From the NCBI GenBank assembly GCA_965369375.1, contig CBDUQN010000065.1, positions 1-17,689 on the forward strand: a stretch of 17,689 nucleotides of DNA. The letters are read 5' to 3'. The first letter of the stretch is position 1. The number at the start of each line of letters is the position of its first letter. The stretch is from CBDUQN01 sp965369375. GTDB taxonomy: Bacteria > Krumholzibacteriota > Krumholzibacteriia > Krumholzibacteriales > Krumholzibacteriaceae. This document shows, piece after piece, positions 5,384-13,412 of this stretch. The notes under the pieces were generated by a model. That model was given only the letters and a program-made list of their open reading frames with translations, ran no database searches and was not told the DNA's origin. The position numbers and the translations under genes are program-made.

Positions 5384-6691
5384 ATGGCTGACATTCCTGA
5401 ATTCAACAAGATACAGAGGCTCGAGGAAGAAGCGGCACGCCTCAAAGCGGCGATAGAAGAGCTCGCCATCCTCAACGACATCTCTACGGCAATCAATTCG
5501 ACGATGTCGCTCGAGCAGATCATTGAACTGATTGTACAGAAATGCATCAAGCATTTGAAAGTGGAGCAGGGAACGGTCACGCTCCTCGAAGCGGATGAGC
5601 AGGATACACCGTTTCGTACGATCATGCGAAAAGCGGATAAATCCCGGGATTTCCTCCCGTATCACCTCGATACGCAGCTGACCGGCTGGATGCTGCTGAA
5701 CAGAAAACCCCTCATGATAAACGACATGAAAAACGATGACCATTTCAAGGCGGTTCATACCGAGGAAAATCCGATTCAATTGCTGCTCAGCGTCCCTCTG
5801 CTTCTCAAGGGTCGCATTATCGGCTCCCTGAATGTATTCAATAAACTCAACGATGAAAGATTCACTGAAGCGGACGAGCGCCTGCTTACCATTATCGCAA
5901 CACAATCCGCCCAGGTGATAGAGAATGCGAGGCTCTACAAAGAGGAGCAATTACTCATCCACATGCGTGAAGAGATGCGCATGGCCTATAATATCCAGAT
6001 GGGCCTGCTACCAAAGGAAGCCCCGACGATAGAAGGCTACGACATAGCAGGCAAGAGCATCCCCGCCAAAACGGTGGGCGGAGATTACTTTGACTTTTTG
6101 GAGATCGGCCAACATCGCCTCGCATTGTGCCTCGGGGATGTCTCCGGCAAGGGAATGCCTGCAGCTTTGCTCATGTCCAACCTGCAGGCGACCCTTCGCG
6201 GGCAAACGAAGCAGAATCTCTCCCCGAAGGATTGCCTCGAACGTTCGAACGAACTTCTGTTCAAGAGCACGGATTCGTCCAAATTCGCAACGCTATTCTA
6301 CGGCATCATCGACAGCAACAAACACATCCTCACCTATTGCAACGCCGGTCACAATTTTCCCTTCCTTCATAAAAAAAACAATGAATTGCTGCGTCTCGAA
6401 ACCGGTGGGCTTATCCTCGGGGCGATGGAAGGCTCCTCCTACGAGGAAGAGTCGCTTGCGTTCGAGCCGGGGGATTTCCTTGTCATATTTTCCGACGGAA
6501 TATCGGAAGCACTGGATAACAATAATGTAGAATTCAGCGAAGAGAAAATTGATGATATCGCCAAGGAAAATCTCGCAGCTTCAGCCTACGATTTGATCAG
6601 CAAGATCATAGCCGCCGTTCAGAAACACACGGGTGACCTGCCTCAAACGGACGACATGACGATCGTCGTCATCAAAAGGACAGGAGAATGA
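5384..6691 (+). CDS. GAF domain plus SpoIIE/RsbU-type PP2C serine phosphatase (second of a tandem pair)
   Basis: This 435-residue protein is a full-length paralogue of its upstream neighbour, collinear without net gaps through the phosphatase core: GGDYFDF (232-238), GDVSGKGMPAALL (251-263), CNAGHN (319-324), FSDGISEAL (369-377), TDDMTIVV (422-429). The N-terminus (IQRLEEEAARLKAAIEEL) is a stronger coiled coil, and the GAF region (about 25-185) is more diverged than the catalytic half, suggesting duplication followed by change in what is sensed. No clear Shine-Dalgarno precedes ATG 5384, 14 bp after the previous stop, so translation is probably coupled. Its stop overlaps the start of the following kinase gene (ATGA at 6688-6691). 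That implies balanced expression and that this phosphatase may oppose or share targets with the kinase (inference). Confidence 0.92.
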   Translation: MADIPEFNKIQRLEEEAARLKAAIEELAILNDISTAINSTMSLEQIIELIVQKCIKHLKVEQGTVTLLEADEQDTPFRTIMRKADKSRDFLPYHLDTQLTGWMLLNRKPLMINDMKNDDHFKAVHTEENPIQLLLSVPLLLKGRIIGSLNVFNKLNDERFTEADERLLTIIATQSAQVIENARLYKEEQLLIHMREEMRMAYNIQMGLLPKEAPTIEGYDIAGKSIPAKTVGGDYFDFLEIGQHRLALCLGDVSGKGMPAALLMSNLQATLRGQTKQNLSPKDCLERSNELLFKSTDSSKFATLFYGIIDSNKHILTYCNAGHNFPFLHKKNNELLRLETGGLILGAMEGSSYEEESLAFEPGDFLVIFSDGISEALDNNNVEFSEEKIDDIAKENLAASAYDLISKIIAAVQKHTGDLPQTDDMTIVVIKRTGE

Positions 6692-9678
6692 TCGGCAAGA
6701 CCATCCTTCACTACAAGATTCTCGAAAAACTCGGCTCGGGCGGCATGGGCGTGGTCTACAAGGCCGAGGATACAAAGCTCAAGCGCACCGTCGCGCTGAA
6801 GTTTCTCTCTCCCGCCTTGACACGGGATGAGGATGCCAAGACGCGCTTCATGCGCGAAGCACAAGCCGCATCCGCGCTCGACCATCCAAATATCTGTACA
6901 ATCTACGAAGTCAATGAATCCCCCGAAGGCCGGCTGTTCATTGCGATGACGCACTATGAAGGTGAAACCCTCAAGAAACGCATCACCGGAAAGCCCATGA
7001 GAATCGGTGAAGTGATCTCGATCATCATTCAGGCCGCCGAGGGACTGGCTAAGGCTCATGCGGAAGGCATCGTTCATAGGGATGTCAAGCCTGCAAACAT
7101 AATGATAAACAGAGAAGGCGTTGCCAAGGTGCTCGATTTCGGTCTCGCCAAGCTGCTCGATCGGGTGGAATATGCGCAGGTCGGGACGACACTCGGCACC
7201 ATCGCCTACATGTCCCCGGAACAGCTTGGCGGAGACGAGGTCGATCCTCGTTCCGACATCTGGTCGCTCGGTGTCATGCTGTACGAAATGCTAACTGGCT
7301 CGCTGCCGTTTCGAGGCGAATACGAACAGGCGATAATCTACTCTATCATCAACATGCCTCCTGAGCCGGTTTCAAATATGCAGCCTAATGTGCCGGACTC
7401 AATGGAACGCATAATTCAAAGAGCGCTGGAAAAAGATCCAGCTGACAGATACCAGAATATGACAGGACTGTTAGCCGATCTCTACAAATTGCGCGAAGAG
7501 CTCACCGGACCGGTGAGGATTCAACCACCCAAGATTCCAGTAAAGAGACAACAGAGAAATTGGCTCAAAAGCATATTTATGCCCGCGGCCGCCATTGTTG
7601 TTGTCGGTCTGCTTATTTTGCTTGCACGGCAGTTCATCTCGGACAGAGCCGTTATATCAGCGCCGAAGCCGATTCTCGTGATAAGCTTTCAGAATCAGAC
7701 CGGTGATAACGCATACGATTATCTGCAAAACGCCATTCCCAATCTCTTGATAACGAGCCTCGAGCAATCAAAATACCTCAGCGTTACGACGTGGGAGCGT
7801 ATGCTCGATCTTCTCAAGCAGCTTGGGAAAAATGATACAGAAATCATAGACCGTGACCTCGGCTTCGAGCTCTGCCGCATGGAGGGGATCGAAGCAATCG
7901 TTCTCGGCAGTTTTGTCAAGGCGGGAGATGTATTCGCAACCGATGTGAAAGTTATCGATGTCTCCACAAAACGACTCTTGAAAAGCGCCGGTTCTAGAGG
8001 AAATGGGATTGCTAGTATTCTCGAAAAACAGATCGACGAGCTGAGCAAGGAGATTTCGAGGGGAGTCGGAATATCCGAACGGAACATCGAAACATCAAAA
8101 GCATCTATTACAGAAGTTTCCACGAGCTCAATGGAGGCATACAATTTCTTTCTGAGGGGCCGGGATGATTTAGAAAAATTATATACCGATGAAGGACGGC
8201 GGTTTCTCGAACGCGCCATACAGAACGACTCCACCTTCGCCGTTGCACACCTATACCTAGCAAAAGCATACAGCCAGCTGGGTGATGTGCAGGCATCAAA
8301 AAAAGAATTCGAGTTGGCAAAAAAGTACGCTGATAAAGCGCCCGAAAGAGACAGAATGTACATCGAAGCAGCGTATGCCGGGCACATTGAGAAAAACAAC
8401 GATCAGCGCCTTCAAATTCTGCAAGAAATGACGAAAAAATATCCTAAGGAAAAACGGGTCTACTACAATCTCGGCGGCTATTACGATTCACAAGATGAAA
8501 CTGACAAAGCGGTCGAAGCATATTCAAAAGCGCTCGAGCTCGATCCGAAATTCGGCGCCGTGCTTAACATCATTGCCTACCGTTATGCCGACAAGGGGGA
8601 ATACGAGAAATCTTTTCAGTATTTCCAGCGTTACGCCAACGCATTGCCGGGAGATGCAAACCCGTTTGACTCCATGGCCGAGATTAATCTGAGGATGGGA
8701 AATCTCGATGAAGCGTTGGAAAAATACAAGGAAGCCTTGGAAGTAAAATCCGACTTCGGTGCCGACTGGAGAGTAGCCTACGTTTATGCTCTCAAGGAGG
8801 ACTATCCTGAGGCAATGAAATATAATGAGCAATTCCTTGACATCCACTCTTCCTCACCCGGCCTTTTTGCTCAGGGTTACATGTGGAGAGCGTTTTTCTA
8901 TTCATTGCTCGGTAATTTGAATGAAGCAATAAAAGACATTGAAAGCGCCGAAGAGCTCTGGAAAGACCTCGGAAATAGTGGAAACTCGATCACATGTAAT
9001 TATATGAAAACCTGGTTTTACTTTGAGTACAAAAGATACGAAGACGCTGCGTACTGCATGAACTCCTTGTTCGATGCTGCATTGGAAATAGATTCGTTAC
9101 AGGCGCCATACTTTCGAGCGCATCGCGAATTCCTGCTTGCCCTGATAGATCTCAAGGATCAGCAAATCGATTTTGCCAGAGCGAAACTGGACACGATGGT
9201 TTCACTGCTCAAGGAAATTGATCCTCAGCGCAAGAAGTCACTCAAACAATATTATGAATACCTGCAAGCAGAGATTCTCCTCGAGGGCGGTTTTATTGAG
9301 GAAGCCATTGAGGTGGCGACAGAGATAGAGCCTGAAGAAATACCGATGATGAATATCATCAGCATGATTGGATATAATCTGGCTTTTCCGAGGAACATTG
9401 TAGCAAGAACGCACTTGGAAAATGGAGACATGCAATCCGCAATCAACGCTTACGAGGAATTAGTCACATTCGATCCGGAAAGTAGAGACAGACAGCTTGT
9501 TCGTCCAAAGTATCACTACGAGTTGGCAAAACTCTATGAAGAGAACGGAATGATCGATAAAGCAATCGCGCAATATGAACTATTCCTTGAGATCTGGAAA
9601 AACGCAGAGAAAAACCTGCCCGAACTGATTGATGCAAAAATAAGACTCTCGAAAATAAAGCAAACAGCAACCGGGTGA
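6688..9678 (+). CDS. Hanks-type Ser/Thr protein kinase with one TM helix, TolB-like domain and TPR repeats (first copy)
   Basis: The 996-residue protein begins with a complete kinase domain (1-270): glycine loop GSGGMG (16-21), VALK with Lys38, HRDVKPAN (130-137), DFG (150-152), Thr-rich activation loop VGTTLGT (165-171), SPE (176-178), SDIWSLG (189-195) and Arg254. It is therefore expected to be active. A basic stretch and one hydrophobic helix follow (about 296-315). The next part (327-465; PILVISFQNQTGD...) resembles the TolB N-terminal-like domain seen in signalling proteins with TPRs. TPR-type helices fill 480-985, the clearest being 590-690 (EAYSKALELDP, EALEKYKEALEV). The expected topology is kinase inside, TolB-like and TPR part in the periplasm (inference). 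Its start overlaps the upstream phosphatase stop. Ligand and substrates are unknown. Confidence 0.93.
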   Translation: MIGKTILHYKILEKLGSGGMGVVYKAEDTKLKRTVALKFLSPALTRDEDAKTRFMREAQAASALDHPNICTIYEVNESPEGRLFIAMTHYEGETLKKRITGKPMRIGEVISIIIQAAEGLAKAHAEGIVHRDVKPANIMINREGVAKVLDFGLAKLLDRVEYAQVGTTLGTIAYMSPEQLGGDEVDPRSDIWSLGVMLYEMLTGSLPFRGEYEQAIIYSIINMPPEPVSNMQPNVPDSMERIIQRALEKDPADRYQNMTGLLADLYKLREELTGPVRIQPPKIPVKRQQRNWLKSIFMPAAAIVVVGLLILLARQFISDRAVISAPKPILVISFQNQTGDNAYDYLQNAIPNLLITSLEQSKYLSVTTWERMLDLLKQLGKNDTEIIDRDLGFELCRMEGIEAIVLGSFVKAGDVFATDVKVIDVSTKRLLKSAGSRGNGIASILEKQIDELSKEISRGVGISERNIETSKASITEVSTSSMEAYNFFLRGRDDLEKLYTDEGRRFLERAIQNDSTFAVAHLYLAKAYSQLGDVQASKKEFELAKKYADKAPERDRMYIEAAYAGHIEKNNDQRLQILQEMTKKYPKEKRVYYNLGGYYDSQDETDKAVEAYSKALELDPKFGAVLNIIAYRYADKGEYEKSFQYFQRYANALPGDANPFDSMAEINLRMGNLDEALEKYKEALEVKSDFGADWRVAYVYALKEDYPEAMKYNEQFLDIHSSSPGLFAQGYMWRAFFYSLLGNLNEAIKDIESAEELWKDLGNSGNSITCNYMKTWFYFEYKRYEDAAYCMNSLFDAALEIDSLQAPYFRAHREFLLALIDLKDQQIDFARAKLDTMVSLLKEIDPQRKKSLKQYYEYLQAEILLEGGFIEEAIEVATEIEPEEIPMMNIISMIGYNLAFPRNIVARTHLENGDMQSAINAYEELVTFDPESRDRQLVRPKYHYELAKLYEENGMIDKAIAQYELFLEIWKNAEKNLPELIDAKIRLSKIKQTATG

Positions 9679-9725
9679 TGGTGGAAAGATGCGTGTTCAC
9701 AATATCCGATTGGAGTCCTTATTCT

Positions 9726-9732
9726 GGGAGGG
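9726..9732 (+). promoter_or_regulatory. Shine-Dalgarno deciding the start of the ABM-repeat protein
   Basis: GGGAGGG lies 6 nt (from its GGAGG core) before ATG 9738. An earlier in-frame ATG at 9675 overlaps the kinase stop but lacks such a site and would add 21 residues that have no counterpart in the second repeat. Confidence 0.7.
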
Positions 9733-9737
9733 ATACT

Positions 9738-10493
9738 ATGTATATGCGCCTTGTACATGGCAAGTATAAGCACGGCACGGAATCTGAGATCCGGAAAGTC
9801 TATGATGATATTGTCATCCCCCGCCTGCAGAAAACACCGGGATGCCTCTGTGTTTGTCTTATAAAAAGTGAAATCCACAAGGACGAAGGTATCTCGTTAA
9901 CCCTGTGGGACACACAGGAGAACGCCGAATCCTATGAAAAAAGCGGTTTATATGCTAAACTGCTGTCAGCGGTCAAGCCGCACCTCTCTGATACGGCGGA
10001 ATGGAAGGTCCAGCTTTCCAAAGATCTGGAGTTGGAATATACGTATGTGCACGAGGAACCTGTCGTCAAATCCTATGCGTTTGCCGCGCAGACTGACAAG
10101 GACATACCGATCGAAGATCAATCTCACACGATGTACCTGAGGATCCTCTCCGTCAAGATTCAACCTGGAAAGCTGAAGGAGCTCGAAAAGATTTACAAGG
10201 AAGAGATTATCCCGGCTCTGCTTGCCGTCAAGGGATGCCTATATGCGTACCTGACTGAGGGCATTGAGGAGAAAAATGAAGTGATTTCTGTTTCCCTCTG
10301 GGATAGTAAAGAAGATGCTGATACATTCGAAAAAAGCGGAGAACTCAAAAAACTTCTAAAAAGAGTCGAACATACATTCTCCAGCCTTTTTCAATGGAAA
10401 ATGGCCCTCGAAAAGAAGTACAGTGGCCACGTCGTCACGAGCGACGACATCGCCATGGAAAAGTACCGCATGGTTACGGGCAAACATTTTTAG
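9738..10493 (+). CDS. Tandem ABM-like (dimeric alpha/beta barrel) protein
   Basis: This 251-residue protein consists of two clearly homologous halves. Half 1 starts MYMRLVHGKYKHGTESEI and includes PRLQKTPGCLCVCL, SLTLWDTQENAESYEKSG and AEWKVQL. Half 2 starts MYLRILSVKIQPGKLKEL and includes PALLAVKGCLYAYL, SVSLWDSKEDADTFEKSG and FQWKMAL. The pattern (strand, helix, IPxL...GC strand, SLWD strand, helix with YEKSG) is that of ABM/stress-response ferredoxin-like folds, which dimerise into barrels; two copies could form a barrel in one chain. No catalytic residue set is recognisable, so monooxygenase activity should not be assumed. There is no signal peptide or membrane segment. It lies between two kinase genes, 59 bp after the first, so a sensing or adaptor role in that pathway is plausible but inferred. 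Confidence 0.78.
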   Translation: MYMRLVHGKYKHGTESEIRKVYDDIVIPRLQKTPGCLCVCLIKSEIHKDEGISLTLWDTQENAESYEKSGLYAKLLSAVKPHLSDTAEWKVQLSKDLELEYTYVHEEPVVKSYAFAAQTDKDIPIEDQSHTMYLRILSVKIQPGKLKELEKIYKEEIIPALLAVKGCLYAYLTEGIEEKNEVISVSLWDSKEDADTFEKSGELKKLLKRVEHTFSSLFQWKMALEKKYSGHVVTSDDIAMEKYRMVTGKHF

Positions 10494-10505
10494 ATAACGT
10501 GGTGT

Positions 10506-10534
10506 TTGTCCGCCCATTGCTGTTACAATATATG
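10506..10534 (+). promoter_or_regulatory. Weak candidate internal promoter before the second kinase
   Basis: TTGTCC (10506-10511, 4/6) and TATATG (10529-10534, 4/6) are spaced 17 bp in the 85-bp gap before the second kinase, the longest gap in the operon. It is weak by itself and may be chance. Confidence 0.25.
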
Positions 10535-10578
10535 GAAATTCGCGGACTCTCAGCTCAAATCCAACATACCGGATGCCA

Positions 10579-13335
10579 ATGATCGGCAAAACGATAGCTC
10601 ATTACAAGATCTTAGAGAAGATCGGCGAGGGAGGAATGGGCGTCGTCTATAAAGCCGAGGATATAAAACTCAAGCGTACCGTTGCTCTTAAGTTTCTTCC
10701 CGCAACCGCTCTAAAAAGCGAAACAGAAAAAAAGCGATTCATTCGTGAAGCACAGGCCGAAGCCGCCATCGATCACCCCAACATATGCGCCATCTATGAA
10801 ATCGAAGAGATCGAAGGTCAGACTTTCATTGCCATGGCTTATATTGATGGTGAGACCCTGGTAAAAATAATAGAAAAGGGCCCTCTCAGCCTTACAGAGG
10901 CTTTCGATATCGCCATTCAGGTCGCTGAAGGCTTGCAGGAGGCGCATGAAAAAGGTGTCATTCACAGAGACATAAAACCGGCCAATATCATGCTCACAAA
11001 GAAGGGTCAACCGAAGATCATGGATTTCGGCCTCGCCAGACTGTCCGGCACCACCCGTGTAACAAGAACGGGCCAGTCACTGGGCACGATTGCATATATG
11101 TCTCCCGAACAAATAAAGGGTGATATCGCTGACCGCCGCACGGACATCTGGGCGCTCGGCGTCACTCTCTACGAGCTTCTGACAGGCAGGCTCCCCTTTA
11201 CCGGAGATTATGACGCCTCCTTCCTCTATTCGATCGTGAACGAGGAGCATGCCCCCATCACTCACATCAATAAAACACTGCCTGCAGAAGTTGAACGGGT
11301 GATCGACAGGGCGCTCCAGAAGAATGCCGACGCAAGATATTCAACGATGCAGGAAATGATAGCTGATTTAAAACAGATAAAGCGGCGCTTCGGCACAGGT
11401 ACGAACCGCCGGATAGAAGTTTCAAAGATCAAGCTTCAAAAGAAAACGTTTCGTGAAATAGTGATCGCACCAACCATAATCGTCATCGCGGCTCTCGTCG
11501 TTTTCATCGTCGTTATACTACCTTACCTGCGAAAGAATCCATTCTCGGTTTCGATCGCCGTTCTCGAATTCGAAAACAGGACGAAGGATCCCGGGCTTTC
11601 AGCAATACTTACCGATATTTTAATAAACGACTTCACGGAGCGGCCGAACGTTCGAATTCTGAGAAAAGAGCAGATGCATAGCCTGGCACAGGAGCTGGGC
11701 ATTCAAAAAATGGATCTATCGGCGGGTTTCGATATCTGTCATAGGGCAAGTATTCAATATATTGTCGCGGCCGGTGTATTGCAGATCGGCACAAATTTCA
11801 GCATCAATGCGAATGTTTTCGATACCGATACCCAGGATCTTCTCTTCTCGAAAGAAGTCAGGGGAAAGGGCGATGATGAGATATTTGATATGACAGACAA
11901 GCTATCCAAGGAAATAAGGTCCGGGCTGAATCTGATTTCCAAAAAACAATCTCAAATCGAGCCGAAAACCGCGGAGCTTCTTACGGGTTCGAAGAAAGCT
12001 TACGAATTCTATCAAATCGCCCGGAATCTTCATTCGCACGGTGATCTCGAAGAGTACATCGCAGCGCTCAAACAGGCTGCCGGGATAGACTCTACATTCG
12101 TCAAGGCCTATCAGGATCTGGCTGTAATCTATGATTACCTGGAGAACTCACAGGCCGCCCGAAGATACGCCCGCAGAGCGGTTGAATTTGCCCCGGGAAA
12201 GAGCCCTCAAGAATACCGAAAATCCCTCATTATTTCATATCACGTAAATGGAGATGTGGGCATAGCGGTCGATCACATGAAGAAGTATCTCGATGATTAT
12301 CCTCATGACGTCGATATGCATCTGCGGCTTGGATATGTCCTGAGTAGATTCAAAAAAGAATTTGAAGAATCGATTGTCAGCCTCAAAAAGGTGAAAAAGA
12401 TCGATCCCGACAATCTATCCGGCACATCAAAATTAGCGAATAATTACCTTGGCCATGCCTATCTCTACATCAATCAGTTCGACAAGGCGATAGAGTCATT
12501 GCAGGAGTATCAATTACTCGCTCCCCAAAGTCCTGATCCTCCCCACAGCATGGCGGATGCATACCGTCTCACGGGCGATTATCGCGAGGCCATAGAACGG
12601 TACAATGAAATAGTCAGTACTGACCCCAGCTATCTATTTTCTTATGAAGGCCTCGGGCTCGCCTATCTTGCGCTCGGGAAATGGAAACAGGCACTCAATG
12701 CGTTTACACGTTACTGCAACATAGCGCCGGAATCGAAAATCCCTTATGGGCATTTTTTGATGGGCTGGGTGTATCTACTGCAGGAGGACTATATTTCCGC
12801 AAGGAACGAAGCGGAATTTGCGCTCAGCCTCCATCCCCCCCGCTTCAGCTCATATTGGCTCCGCGGCATGATTGCTCTGGCATCCGATGAGCGTATCGAG
12901 AGCGCAAAAGAGATCCTCGGTACCATGGATAAGCTGAGGATGGATCCAGGAATAGTAAAAGGTTTCGCGTACTACCATCATCTGCAGGGACGCATTCTTT
13001 TAGCGGAAGGCAAATACACTGAAGGGTTGAGAGCTTTGCGAAAGGCTGTGGATGTTTCTCTGCGTGACGAATCGGCATTCTTCGAAAAGGAGCTTGCACG
13101 CGGTTATATGACTTCCGGAAAGATAAGAAATGCCAGAGAGTCTATAGAGCACATTCAACCGTTCAATGACAATGACGCAGAGGTCTTTATTCTGTTCGGT
13201 GAAGCATATGAGAAAGACGGCGCCATGAACGAATCCGAATACTATTTCAAGAAGGCCGCAAACGTCTGGCAGGAAGCTGATAATAATTTTCGCCCCCTGG
13301 AGCTCATTAAATCAAAACTCGCTGAATCGTTCTAG
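10579..13335 (+). CDS. Hanks-type Ser/Thr protein kinase with one TM helix, TolB-like domain and TPR repeats (second copy)
   Basis: This is a paralogue of the first kinase, 918 residues from ATG 10579. That start gives MIGKTIAHYKILEK, matching the first copy; the ATG two codons earlier (10573) is possible, and both have poor ribosome sites. The kinase domain is complete: GEGGMG (16-21), Lys38 in VALK, HRDIKPAN (129-136), DFG (149-151), activation loop TRTGQSLGT, SPE (175-177) and TDIWALG. One hydrophobic helix lies at about 295-315. The TolB-like region (324-452; SIAVLEFENRTKDPG) is followed by TPR-type helices to the end (for example FDKAIESLQEYQLLAP, YREAIERYNEIVSTDP, KWKQALNAFTRYCNIAP). 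The extracytoplasmic half is much more diverged from the first copy than the kinase half, suggesting different inputs to similar outputs. It is the last gene of the operon, 25 bp before a hairpin. Confidence 0.93.
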   Translation: MIGKTIAHYKILEKIGEGGMGVVYKAEDIKLKRTVALKFLPATALKSETEKKRFIREAQAEAAIDHPNICAIYEIEEIEGQTFIAMAYIDGETLVKIIEKGPLSLTEAFDIAIQVAEGLQEAHEKGVIHRDIKPANIMLTKKGQPKIMDFGLARLSGTTRVTRTGQSLGTIAYMSPEQIKGDIADRRTDIWALGVTLYELLTGRLPFTGDYDASFLYSIVNEEHAPITHINKTLPAEVERVIDRALQKNADARYSTMQEMIADLKQIKRRFGTGTNRRIEVSKIKLQKKTFREIVIAPTIIVIAALVVFIVVILPYLRKNPFSVSIAVLEFENRTKDPGLSAILTDILINDFTERPNVRILRKEQMHSLAQELGIQKMDLSAGFDICHRASIQYIVAAGVLQIGTNFSINANVFDTDTQDLLFSKEVRGKGDDEIFDMTDKLSKEIRSGLNLISKKQSQIEPKTAELLTGSKKAYEFYQIARNLHSHGDLEEYIAALKQAAGIDSTFVKAYQDLAVIYDYLENSQAARRYARRAVEFAPGKSPQEYRKSLIISYHVNGDVGIAVDHMKKYLDDYPHDVDMHLRLGYVLSRFKKEFEESIVSLKKVKKIDPDNLSGTSKLANNYLGHAYLYINQFDKAIESLQEYQLLAPQSPDPPHSMADAYRLTGDYREAIERYNEIVSTDPSYLFSYEGLGLAYLALGKWKQALNAFTRYCNIAPESKIPYGHFLMGWVYLLQEDYISARNEAEFALSLHPPRFSSYWLRGMIALASDERIESAKEILGTMDKLRMDPGIVKGFAYYHHLQGRILLAEGKYTEGLRALRKAVDVSLRDESAFFEKELARGYMTSGKIRNARESIEHIQPFNDNDAEVFILFGEAYEKDGAMNESEYYFKKAANVWQEADNNFRPLELIKSKLAESF

Positions 13336-13359
13336 CCTGTGCTTTTCAGGTAATATACA

Positions 13360-13392
13360 AACGGGAGCAGCAATAACCTCACTACTCCCGTT
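13360..13392. terminator. Hairpin between convergent genes, probable shared terminator
   Basis: AACGGGAGCAG (13360-13370) and CTACTCCCGTT (13382-13392) form an 11-bp stem with one imperfect pair (a G-U wobble when read on the minus strand) and an 11-nt loop. It lies 25 bp after the second kinase and about 20 bp after the protease stop. On the minus strand it runs into a T-rich stretch (GTTTGTATATT); on the plus strand there is no T run. It therefore fits best as terminator of the protease gene. Confidence 0.6.
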
Positions 13393-13412
13393 CAAATCAC
13401 TGATAGGCGGAA

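Noticed and set aside
5324..5950. 208-codon minus-strand open frame, with a similar one at 4614-5114
   Set aside because: Antisense to the tandem phosphatases. They arise from the codon pattern of the real genes and have no recognisable motifs.
7719..8399. 226-codon minus-strand open frame
   Set aside because: Antisense to the first kinase's TolB-like/TPR region; composition is biased (Ser/Arg/Phe) with no family resemblance.
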